Shown here piece after piece: positions 29,643 through 37,266 of a DNA stretch of 64,000 nt (the stretch's first letter is position 1; each line of letters opens with the position of its first letter). The notes below the pieces were generated by a model. The model ran no database searches and was not told the origin of the DNA. It saw only the letters and a program-made list of their open reading frames with translations. A program made the position numbers and the translations under genes. This stretch comes from Sphaerotilus microaerophilus. GTDB taxonomy: Bacteria; Pseudomonadota; Gammaproteobacteria; Burkholderiales; Burkholderiaceae_C. The DNA is taken from NCBI RefSeq assembly GCF_023734135.1, contig NZ_AP025730.1, positions 558,001-622,000 on the forward strand, given 5' to 3'.

Positions 29643-32246
29643 ATGAGCAAGTCGCTGGTCATTGCAGAAAAACCGTCGGTCGCACAGGACATCGTGCGCG
29701 CCCTGACCCCGGTCGCGGGCAAATTCGAGAAGCACGCCGACCACTTCGAAAACGAGCAGTACATCGTCACCTCCGCCGTGGGCCACCTGGTGGAGATCCG
29801 CGCGCCCGAGGCCTACGACGTCAAGCGCGGCAAGTGGAGCTTCGCCCACCTGCCCGTGGTGCCACCGCACTTCGAGCTCGAACCCATCGACAAGGGCAAG
29901 GCCCGGCTGTCGGCGGTGGTCAAGCAGATCAAGCGCAAGGACGTGACGCAGCTGATCAACGCCTGTGACGCCGGGCGCGAGGGTGAGCTGATCTTCCGCC
30001 TGATTGAGCAGTACGCGCTGGGCGCCAAGAGCGGCGCCAAGCCGATCCAGCGCCTGTGGCTGCAGAGCATGACGCCGCAGGCCATCCGCGACGGCTTCGA
30101 CAAGCTGCGCAGCGATGCCGAGATGATGGGCCTGGCCCAGGCCGCGCGCAGCCGCAGCGAGGCCGACTGGCTGGTGGGCATCAACGGCACGCGGGCGATG
30201 ACCGCGTTCAACTCGCGCGACGGCGGCTTCTTCCTGACCACCGTCGGCCGGGTGCAGACGCCCACGCTGTCCATCGTGGTCGAGCGCGAGGAGAAGATCC
30301 GCAAGCACGTCTCGCGGCCCTACTGGGAGATCCGTGCCGACTTCGGCGCCGCCGCCGGCCTCTACGAGGGCAAGTGGTTCGACCCGGCCTTCAAGAAGAA
30401 CGAGGATGCCGAGCGCCGTGCCGACCGGATCTGGAACGAAGCCGAGGCTACCGCCATCGCCGACGCGGTGCGTGGCCGCACCGGCACGGTCACCGAGGAG
30501 GCCAAGCCCAGCAACCAGGCCAGCCCGCTGCTGTATGACCTGACCACGTTGCAGCGCGAGGCCAACTCGCGCTTCGGCTTTTCCGCCAAGACCACGCTGT
30601 CGATCGCGCAGGCACTGTACGAGAAGCATAAGGTGCTGACCTACCCGCGGACGGACGCGCGCGCGCTGCCGGAGGACTACGTCGGCGTGGCCAAGGAGAC
30701 GCTGGCCATGATCGCGGACGAGGACCTGCCGGGGCCGCTGCGCGCGCTGTCCGGCCACGCCCGCAAGGCGCTCAACGACGGCTACGTCAAGCCCAGCAAG
30801 CGCATCTTCGACAACAGCAAGATCAGCGACCACTTCGCCATCATCCCGACGCTGCAGGCGCCCAAGAGCCTGACCGAGATCGAGGCCAAGCTCTACGACC
30901 TGGTGGTCAAGCGCTTCATCGCGGTGTTCTACCCGAGCGCCGAGTTCATGGTCACCACCCGCATCACCAAGGTGCCGACCCAGCTCGACGGCCGCCCTCA
31001 GGAGCTGCAGTTCCAGACCAATGGCAAGGTGCTGGTCAACCCGGGCTGGCTGGCCGTCTACGGCAAGGAAGCCCAGGACGAGGACGCCAACCTCGTGCCG
31101 GTGCAGCCGAACGAGAAGGTGTCGGTCGAGGAGGTCCGCCAGGCCGCACTGAAGACCAAGCCGCCGGCGCGCTACAGCGAGGCCACGCTGCTCTCCGCGA
31201 TGGAGGGCGCCGGCAAGCTCATCGATGACGAGGAGCTCAAGGCCGCGATGCAGGAGAAGGGCCTGGGTACGCCGGCCACGCGCGCGCAGGTGATCGAAGG
31301 CCTGATCCTCGAGAAGTACATGTACCGCGAGGGGCGCGAGCTGATCCCCACGGCCAAGGCCTTCCAGCTCATGACGCTGCTGCGCGGCCTGGCGGTGGAA
31401 GACCTGACCAAGCCCGAGCTGACCGGCCAGTGGGAGCACCAGCTCGCGCAGATGGAAAAGGGCAAGCTCAGCCGCGACGAGTTCATGGCCGGCATCGCCG
31501 AGATGGCGCAGCGCATCGTCAAGAAGGCCAAGGAGTACGACCGCGACACCATCCCGGGCGACTACGCCACGCTGGCTGCGCCCTGCCCCAACTGCGGTGG
31601 CGTGGTGAAGGAGAACTACCGCCGCTTCGCCTGCGCCGGCAAGGAAGGCAACGCCGAGGGCTGCGGCTTCTCGATCACCAAGATCCCGGCCGGGCGCAGC
31701 TTCGAGCTGCCCGAGGCCGAGGCGCTGCTGCGCGACCACCAGATCGGCCCGCTGGAGGGCTTCCGTTCCAAGGCGGGCTGGCCCTTCACCGCCGAGCTGA
31801 AGCTGGTGCGCGACGAGGAGATCCGCAACTGGAAGCTCGAGTTCGACTTCGGCGACGACGCCAAGAAAGACGAGGGCGATGGCGAGCCGGTGGACTTCAG
31901 CGGCCAGGCCAGCTTCGGCGCCTGCCCCAAGTGCAAGGGCCACGTCTACGAGCACGGCAGCAACTACGTCTGCGAGCACGCGGTGGGCGCGCACGCCACC
32001 TGCGACTTCAAGACCGGCGCGGTGATCCTGCAGCAGCCCGTCAGCCACGAGCAGATGACCCAGCTGCTGGCCACGGGCAAGACCGACCTGCTGGACGGCT
32101 TCGTCTCCAACAAGACCAAGCGCAAGTTCAAGGCCTTCCTGGTCTACGACCGGAAGGACGGCAAGGTGATCTTCGAGTTTGAACCCCGCGCGGCCCGGCC
32201 GGCGGCCAAAGCGCCCGCCAAGAAGGCGGCGGCCAAGCCGAGCTGA
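29643..32246 (+). CDS. topB: DNA topoisomerase III
   Basis: A type IA enzyme that passes single strands through a transient nick; it resolves precatenanes and recombination intermediates. 867 residues. The N-terminal Toprim domain has SLVIAEKPSVAQDI and INACDAGREGELIF. The active-site segment is VLTYPRTDARALP, with Tyr334. EKGLGTPATRAQVIEGLI is typical. The C-terminus has two zinc-finger-like units (CPNCGGVVKENYRRFAC and CPKCKGHVYEHGSNYVCEH) and a KA-rich tail (PAAKAPAKKAAAKPS). The start follows the family N-terminus; the ribosome binding site is weak. Confidence 0.95.
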   Translation: MSKSLVIAEKPSVAQDIVRALTPVAGKFEKHADHFENEQYIVTSAVGHLVEIRAPEAYDVKRGKWSFAHLPVVPPHFELEPIDKGKARLSAVVKQIKRKDVTQLINACDAGREGELIFRLIEQYALGAKSGAKPIQRLWLQSMTPQAIRDGFDKLRSDAEMMGLAQAARSRSEADWLVGINGTRAMTAFNSRDGGFFLTTVGRVQTPTLSIVVEREEKIRKHVSRPYWEIRADFGAAAGLYEGKWFDPAFKKNEDAERRADRIWNEAEATAIADAVRGRTGTVTEEAKPSNQASPLLYDLTTLQREANSRFGFSAKTTLSIAQALYEKHKVLTYPRTDARALPEDYVGVAKETLAMIADEDLPGPLRALSGHARKALNDGYVKPSKRIFDNSKISDHFAIIPTLQAPKSLTEIEAKLYDLVVKRFIAVFYPSAEFMVTTRITKVPTQLDGRPQELQFQTNGKVLVNPGWLAVYGKEAQDEDANLVPVQPNEKVSVEEVRQAALKTKPPARYSEATLLSAMEGAGKLIDDEELKAAMQEKGLGTPATRAQVIEGLILEKYMYREGRELIPTAKAFQLMTLLRGLAVEDLTKPELTGQWEHQLAQMEKGKLSRDEFMAGIAEMAQRIVKKAKEYDRDTIPGDYATLAAPCPNCGGVVKENYRRFACAGKEGNAEGCGFSITKIPAGRSFELPEAEALLRDHQIGPLEGFRSKAGWPFTAELKLVRDEEIRNWKLEFDFGDDAKKDEGDGEPVDFSGQASFGACPKCKGHVYEHGSNYVCEHAVGAHATCDFKTGAVILQQPVSHEQMTQLLATGKTDLLDGFVSNKTKRKFKAFLVYDRKDGKVIFEFEPRAARPAAKAPAKKAAAKPS

Positions 32247-32346
32247 TCCGGAGATGGTGTCAGCCGGGCTGCCACACCAGGTGGCCCCGGCTCATGCGTA
32301 GTCCACACAGCGCACCGTTTGACCCGAGCGGCTAAGGTCGCGCCCC

Positions 32347-33348
32347 ATGACCTGGGACCTGTTCTTTCGCCTCGTGGCCCTGTTCGGCGTGATCGCGCTG
32401 GGCTGGGTCGGGGCGCGCCGCCGCCTGCTGGCCGGGCCGGACGGGCTGCGTGCGCTTGGCAACGCGGCCTTCCTGCTGTTCGTGCCGGCGTTGTTGTTCC
32501 GCACCATGGCGCGGGTCGACCTGGCGGCGCTGCCCTGGCGGCTGCTGGCGGCCTTCTTCCTGCCGGTGGTCGGCTGGCTGCTGCTGGTGTGGCTGTGGGA
32601 GCGCCGCCGGCTGACCCACGGCGGCACGATGCCGCTCACGCCGGCGCTGGCGCCGCAGCCGACCACGCGGGCGATTTCAGTCACCTTCGGCAACGGCGTG
32701 CAGATGGGCCTGCCCTTCTCGGCGGCGCTGTTCGGCGAGGCCGGGCTGCGGCTGCAGGTGGCCATCGTCAGCGTGCACGCGCTGATCCTGCTGAGCGTGC
32801 TCACCGTGCTGGCCGAGATCGACATCGCCCGGGCCAGTGCCCAGCACAGCGGCCGGGGCCACTCGCTGCTCGCCACGCTGGCCACCACGGTGCGCCAGAC
32901 GGTGATCCACCCGGTGGTGCTGCCGGTGCTGCTCGGGCTGGCCTGGAACCTCGCCGGCCTGAAGCTGCCGCCGCAGGCCGACGAGACGCTGCAGATGCTC
33001 GGCCAGGCGGTGGTGCCGCTGTGCCTGGTGCTGATCGGCGCCTCGCTGGCGCAGCACGGGCTGGGGCCGCGCTGGCAGGCCGCGCTGGGGCTGGCGCTGC
33101 TCAAGCTCTTCGCGCTGCCGGCGCTGGTGCTGGTGGCGGCGCACTGGGGCGCCGGGCTGGACGGTCTGCCGCTGGCGGTGGTGGTGATTGCCGCCGCCAT
33201 GCCCACCGGCAGCAACGCCCTGCTGTTCGCGCAGCGCTACCACGTGCTGGAGGTGGAGGCCACCGCGATCATCGTGCTGTCCACGCTGTGCTTTGCGGCG
33301 GCGGTGCCGTTCTGGCTGTGGGTGCTGGGCTGGTTCGGCAGCCCCTGA
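32347..33348 (+). CDS. AEC-family transporter (auxin efflux carrier type)
   Basis: 333 residues with about ten hydrophobic helices in two halves separated by a short hydrophilic loop. Family features include FGVIALGWVGARRRLL, the N-A-F-L-L-F-V-P-A-L-L-F helix, a GNGVQMGLPFSAALFGE segment and the C-terminal half with HPVVLPVLLGLAWNL, VPLCLVLIGASLAQHG and AAMPTGSNALLFAQRY. Bacterial members export or exchange small organic acids such as malate. The substrate cannot be inferred from the neighbours. It is convergent with the PIN gene (24 bp apart). Confidence 0.88.
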   Translation: MTWDLFFRLVALFGVIALGWVGARRRLLAGPDGLRALGNAAFLLFVPALLFRTMARVDLAALPWRLLAAFFLPVVGWLLLVWLWERRRLTHGGTMPLTPALAPQPTTRAISVTFGNGVQMGLPFSAALFGEAGLRLQVAIVSVHALILLSVLTVLAEIDIARASAQHSGRGHSLLATLATTVRQTVIHPVVLPVLLGLAWNLAGLKLPPQADETLQMLGQAVVPLCLVLIGASLAQHGLGPRWQAALGLALLKLFALPALVLVAAHWGAGLDGLPLAVVVIAAAMPTGSNALLFAQRYHVLEVEATAIIVLSTLCFAAAVPFWLWVLGWFGSP

Positions 33349-33372
33349 GGACCTGTCCGGCCGTCGGGCCCG

Positions 33373-33918
33373 TCAGTACGCCAGGCCGTAGCGTGAGGGC
33401 TTGGGGATCGGCGTGATGTCGACGGCGTCGAGCGCCTTGATGAAGGCATCCAGCGCCAGCACCGCGAAGGGAAAGCGCGGCTCCAGGCCAAGCATCGGCG
33501 CATCCCCGCTGACCAGCGCATGGGCGCGGCCGGCCATCGCCAGGCGCACGTAGTTCAGCGCGGCGGGCTCGTCGCGGGCATCGGGTTGATCGGCCTGGGG
33601 CACGCGCACCTTCAGCACATAGGGCAGGTAGTCGCCCAGCAGGGTCTGCTGCTCGTTGGCGGTCAGCCCCAGGTGCGGGTGGGCGAGCTGGGCACCCAGG
33701 TCCAGCGCGGTGGCCTTGCAGGCCATCGGCCGGCACAGGCCGGTCTGCCAGGCACTGCGCAGCCGGGCGGCCGGGCCGCCGCCGAACATCAGTGCCGTGA
33801 CCACCACCGAGGTGTCCAGCACCACCCGGGGTGGCTTGCCGCGCGTGTCGGGCAGCACGGCCGACCCGGACGATCCAGAGGGAGCCGGGAGGCGTTCGGG
33901 AGAGAGGAGAGCATTCAT
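33373..33918 (-). CDS. PIN-domain protein (putative toxin-type ribonuclease)
   Basis: 181 residues from the ATG giving MNALLSPERL. After about 30 loose residues comes a PIN domain: VVLDTSVVVTALMFGGGPAAR (first acidic residue), PQADQPDARDEPAALNYV, AHALVSGDAPML (acidic pair) and a C-terminal FAVLALDAFIKAL. It belongs to the 'putative toxin-antitoxin component, PIN family' group. No small antitoxin gene is visible upstream, where a 135 bp gap separates it from the divergent YbaK-like gene, so it appears solitary. Activity is likely but unproven. Confidence 0.8.
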   Translation of the reverse strand: MNALLSPERLPAPSGSSGSAVLPDTRGKPPRVVLDTSVVVTALMFGGGPAARLRSAWQTGLCRPMACKATALDLGAQLAHPHLGLTANEQQTLLGDYLPYVLKVRVPQADQPDARDEPAALNYVRLAMAGRAHALVSGDAPMLGLEPRFPFAVLALDAFIKALDAVDITPIPKPSRYGLAY

Positions 33919-34053
33919 CGGGAACCCGCACTGGCACCCGCTGGCGCCGATTCGGCAAATTATCCGGAGCGCCTGCCGCCGGACGCCGCCGGGCCCGGCA
34001 AGGGCGGCCGGTGGGCGTGCGAAGATGCATGGCCCGTGCAAAGTGTTTCCACC

Positions 34054-34626
34054 ATGTCCTCGCCGTTGCCCGCTCCCGCTCTTGCCAACGCCACCGCCAT
34101 TGCCGTGTCGACCCCGGCCGACCCGTCCTTTGCCGATGTGTCCGAGGGCTTCCTCCATGTCAGCCGCATGCTCGCCGAACTGGCGCACCCGCACGCGCCG
34201 GTGTGGCTGGAGGCCACGGCGCGCACCGCCCAGGAAGCCGCCGACGCCCTGCAGGTGGCGCTGGGGCAGATCGCCAAGAGCGTGGTGTTTCGCCGCCGTG
34301 CCGACGATCGGGCGGTGCTGGTGGTGACCTCGGGCGACCGCCGGGTCGACGAGCGCAAGGTGGCCGCGCAGGTCGGGCCGATCGGCCGGGCCGATGCCGA
34401 CTTCGTGAAGCAGCGCACCGGCTTCTCGATCGGAGGGGTGTCGCCGGTGGGGCACGCCACGCCGCCCGTGCTGCTGATCGACGCCGACCTGTTCCGCTTC
34501 GACGTGATCTGGGCCGCGGCCGGCCACCCCAAGGGCGTGTTCCGTCTGGCGCCGGCTGAACTGCAGCGCCTCACCGGCGGTGCGCCGGTGTGCGACGTGG
34601 TGCAGGTTGCTGACGCGGGGCGCTGA
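34054..34626 (+). CDS. YbaK/EbsC-family aminoacyl-tRNA deacylase
   Basis: 190 residues. A short leader (about 1-30) is followed by the YbaK fold: PVWLEATARTAQEAADALQV, QIAKSVVFRRRADDRAVLVV with the conserved lysine, DERKVAAQVG, ADADFVKQRTGFSIGGVSPVGH and LLIDADLFRFDVIWAAAGHPKGVFRL. The family clears mischarged Cys- or Pro-tRNAs in trans. A DUF1289 gene begins at the second base after its stop, and a DsbA-like isomerase follows, so the three are probably co-transcribed. No strong ribosome binding site. Confidence 0.9.
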   Translation: MSSPLPAPALANATAIAVSTPADPSFADVSEGFLHVSRMLAELAHPHAPVWLEATARTAQEAADALQVALGQIAKSVVFRRRADDRAVLVVTSGDRRVDERKVAAQVGPIGRADADFVKQRTGFSIGGVSPVGHATPPVLLIDADLFRFDVIWAAAGHPKGVFRLAPAELQRLTGGAPVCDVVQVADAGR

Positions 34627-34627
34627 G

Positions 34628-34852
34628 GTGGACCGGCTCACGCCGCCCGAACCGGGCCGGCCGGTCGGCAGCCCCTGCAGCAACGTCTGCCGGATCGACC
34701 CTGCCAGCGGCTGGTGCCTGGGCTGCCGCCGCAGCATCGACGAGATCGCGGCCTGGTCGACGCTGGACGATGCGGCGCGCCGCCGCATCTGGCTGCAACT
34801 GCCGGGGCGCGTGCTCCCCGCGCCCGATGCCCGGCCTGGAGACCCCCGATGA
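34628..34852 (+). CDS. DUF1289 small cysteine-rich protein
   Basis: 74 residues with a GTG start. The DUF1289 signature is clear: PCSNVCRIDPASGWCLGCRRSIDEIAAWSTL, with four cysteines spaced C-x3-C-x8-C-x2-C (probably zinc or an Fe-S cluster) and the GCxRSxxEIxxW element. Function is unknown. An in-frame ATG at 34580 inside the YbaK-like gene is a less likely start. Its TGA overlaps the ATG of the next gene (ATGA), so they are coupled. Confidence 0.82.
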   Translation: MDRLTPPEPGRPVGSPCSNVCRIDPASGWCLGCRRSIDEIAAWSTLDDAARRRIWLQLPGRVLPAPDARPGDPR

Positions 34853-35526
34853 CCCCGCTGCGTTTCTGGTTCGACCCCATCTCCCCCTACGCCTGGCTGG
34901 CCTTTCACCGCCTGCCGCAGCTGCTGGCCGGCTGCAGCGTGGTGGTCGAGTACCAGCCGGTGTTGTTCGCGGGCCTGCTCCGGTACTGGGGCCAGCTCGG
35001 TCCGGCGGAGATCGCCCCCAAGCGGGACTGGACCTGGCGGCAGATCGCCTGGCTGGCGCAGCGCGACGGCGTGCCCTTCGTGCCGCCGGGGCAACATCCC
35101 TTCAACCCGCTGCCCTTCCTGCGCCTGCTGCTGGCCAGCGCGCCCGCCGGGCGCACGCCCTCGCGGCAGCGCTGCGCGCTGGTGATGCAGGCCCTGTGGA
35201 CCACCGGCCGGGCGCCGGACGACGCGGCCCTGCTGGCGGACCTGACGGCGCAGTTGGCGCCGCAGCAGGACCCGGAGGGCGAGCCCGTCAAGCAGGCCCT
35301 GCGCGACGCCACCGATGCGGCGATTGCCCGCGGCGTCTTCGGCGTGCCGACCCTGGAGGTGCTGGGTACGCCCGCCGAGGCGGGGCCGCAGGCCGGGCGC
35401 CTCTTCTGGGGCCAGGACGGCCTGGAGATGCTGGCCGCCGCCCTGCATGGCGACCCCTGGCTGGCCGGGGATGGCTGGCACGGCGCTACCCCGGCTGCAG
35501 GTGTGCAGCGCAGCAAAATCGCCTAG
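34849..35526 (+). CDS. DsbA-family 2-hydroxychromene-2-carboxylate isomerase-like protein
   Basis: 225 residues. The start MTPLRFWFDPISPYAWLAF has the serine in place of the DsbA cysteine that marks the glutathione-dependent NahD/GST-kappa branch. A helical insert with HPFNPLPFLRLLLA and TTGRAPDDAALLADL follows, then RGVFGVPTLEVLG (cis-proline) and LFWGQDGLEML. NahD isomerises a naphthalene-catabolism intermediate, but no other such genes are present, so the true substrate is open. The reading frame ends 6 bp before the terminal repeat of an insertion sequence and looks intact. Confidence 0.85.
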   Translation: MTPLRFWFDPISPYAWLAFHRLPQLLAGCSVVVEYQPVLFAGLLRYWGQLGPAEIAPKRDWTWRQIAWLAQRDGVPFVPPGQHPFNPLPFLRLLLASAPAGRTPSRQRCALVMQALWTTGRAPDDAALLADLTAQLAPQQDPEGEPVKQALRDATDAAIARGVFGVPTLEVLGTPAEAGPQAGRLFWGQDGLEMLAAALHGDPWLAGDGWHGATPAAGVQRSKIA

Positions 35527-35532
35527 GACTAT

Positions 35533-37100
35533 CCCTAGGAGTGTGGGCGGCAGAAGGGAAGTCCCTGACAGCCAACGCGCAGCCTGAGCGTTGAACAGCC
35601 ATGGCCATCAGCTACCGCCCATACGAACCGCAGCAGGAGATGCTGCTGCCCGCATCGCTGCAGGACTGGCTGCCCAAGGGGCACCTGGCGTACTTCATCA
35701 GCGACACGATTGACGCGTTGGACTTGGGGGCGTTCTACGCCCGGTATGCAGGAGGCGGCGCGCGCAACCAGCCGTTTCACCCGGCGATGATGGTCAAGGT
35801 GCTGGTCTACGGGTATGCCACGGGCGTGTTCAGCTCGCGCAAGATCGAGCGCCGGCTGCACGAGGATCTGGCCTTTCGCATGCTGGGTGCGGGCAACTTC
35901 CCCAAGCACCGCACGATCCGCGACTTCCGCGCGTTGCACCTGAAGGAACTGGCCGACCTGTTCGTGCAGGTGGTCAAGCTGGCGCGCGAGATGGGGCTGG
36001 TCAAGCTGGGGACGGTGGCTATCGACGGCACCAAGATCAAGGCCAACGCCAGTCGCCACAAGGCGATGAGCTACGAACGCATGCAGCAGGCTGAGGCGGA
36101 GTTGAAGGCGCAGATCGAGGCGCTGCTGGAGCGGGCGAAGACCACCGACGCGGCCGAGGCCGACGAGCCAGACTCGGACATTCCGGCCGAGATCGAGAGG
36201 CGCGAGACGCGGCTCAAGGTCATCGCCGAAGCCCGCGAGCGCCTGGAGCAGCGCCAGCGCGAGGCCGACATCGAGCGCGGTCGCAGCGCCGACGATGAGT
36301 GCAAGCCGCGCGACGAGGACGGCAACCCCAAGGGCGGGCGCTACAAGCGCGAGTTCGGCGTGCCAGAACCGAAGGCGCAGGACAACTTCACCGACCCAGC
36401 CAGCCGCATCATGAAGCGCGCCGGAGGTGGCTTCGACCCCTGCTACAACGCGCAGACGGCAGTGGACGACACGGCGCACATCATCGTCGCCGCCGAGGTG
36501 GGCAACAACGCGGCTGATGTCGGGCAGTTGCTGCCGATGCTGCAGGCGGTCGAGGACAATACCGGTCAGGCAGCCGAGCAGGCGTTGGCCGATGCGGGCT
36601 ACCGCAGCGAAGCCAATTTCGCAGGCCTGGCAGGCTCACCCACGGAGTTGGTCGTTGCACTGGGGCGAGAGGGCAAACGCTGCGCCGAGGTGGATGCCCA
36701 GAGAAATCCGCACACCGCAGAGATGGCAGCCAAGCTGCAGACCGACGAGGGCAAGGCGGCCTACCGCCGACGCAAGTGGATCGCCGAGCCACCCAATGGC
36801 TGGATCAAGAACGTGCTCGGCTTCCGGCAGTTCAGCCTGCGAGGTCTGCACCGGGTGCAGGCCGAGTTCAAGCTCGTGTGCCTGGCGCTGAATCTGCGGC
36901 GTATGGGCAACATGCTTGCAGATTGAGGGCGCACAGATGCGAGAAACCGACCCGAACAGCCAGCCGCAAAGGCGCCCGCACAGCGCTGTGGGCAGCTACG
37001 ACACCTCGCGAGGTCGGCGAACGGGCGAAAAGCCAGAGCCGTGCTCCCAATCCGCCATCCGCGCGGCTCCGGCAAATTACTGCCGCCCACACTCCTAGGG
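35533..37100. mobile_element. Complete IS1182-type insertion sequence
   Basis: About 1.57 kb bounded by inverted repeats of roughly 21 bp. The left end is CCCTAGGAGTGTGGGCGGCA (35533-35552) and the right end is its exact complement (37081-37100); one further base matches inside each end. Both ends include CTAG, which could be a 4 bp target duplication or part of the repeats; being palindromic it cannot be resolved by eye. One intact transposase lies inside. It is inserted between the isomerase stop and the MFS gene leader and disrupts no visible gene. Confidence 0.92.
35601..36926 (+). CDS. IS1182-family DDE transposase
   Basis: 441 residues, full length. The N-terminal DUF772-type domain reads YRPYEPQQEMLLPASLQDWL, then MMVKVLVYGYATGVFSSRKIERRL and KHRTIRDFR. 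The catalytic triad is visible as VAIDGTK (Asp142), ADAGYRSEAN (Asp331) and AEPPNGWIK (Glu396). The middle has a long charged coiled coil (about 160-240). Codon use and GC content are slightly less extreme than in the neighbours. No frameshift is seen, so the element may still be active. The 154 bp between its stop and the right terminal repeat hold no gene. Confidence 0.95.
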   Translation: MAISYRPYEPQQEMLLPASLQDWLPKGHLAYFISDTIDALDLGAFYARYAGGGARNQPFHPAMMVKVLVYGYATGVFSSRKIERRLHEDLAFRMLGAGNFPKHRTIRDFRALHLKELADLFVQVVKLAREMGLVKLGTVAIDGTKIKANASRHKAMSYERMQQAEAELKAQIEALLERAKTTDAAEADEPDSDIPAEIERRETRLKVIAEARERLEQRQREADIERGRSADDECKPRDEDGNPKGGRYKREFGVPEPKAQDNFTDPASRIMKRAGGGFDPCYNAQTAVDDTAHIIVAAEVGNNAADVGQLLPMLQAVEDNTGQAAEQALADAGYRSEANFAGLAGSPTELVVALGREGKRCAEVDAQRNPHTAEMAAKLQTDEGKAAYRRRKWIAEPPNGWIKNVLGFRQFSLRGLHRVQAEFKLVCLALNLRRMGNMLAD

Positions 37101-37266
37101 GATTTCACTTCGGGTTTCATTTCCCGTCAGGCGAAAAATCGACCCGGGGTTGACCCTGGGTGCGTAAGTTTTTGTTGGATATCTGTCAGGAGTTGGTCAG
37201 ACAGGACTTCGACAGTGAAGCCACGCGCCACGGCCGTGGCGGACGGTTCAACAGGAGACAAGACAC
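37101..37266 (+). promoter_or_regulatory. Leader of the MFS transporter gene
   Basis: 166 bp between the right end of the insertion sequence and the MFS start. TTGACC at 37150-37155 could serve as a -35 hexamer, but the -10 partner (near TGTTGG) is poor. AGGAGA lies 8 bases before the ATG. The insertion sequence has replaced whatever lay further upstream, so expression could now depend partly on the element. Confidence 0.3.

Noticed and set aside
35490..35532. Possible truncation of the DsbA-like isomerase by the insertion sequence
   Set aside because: The stop codon (35524-35526) precedes the terminal repeat and the protein has full family length with its C-terminal helix.
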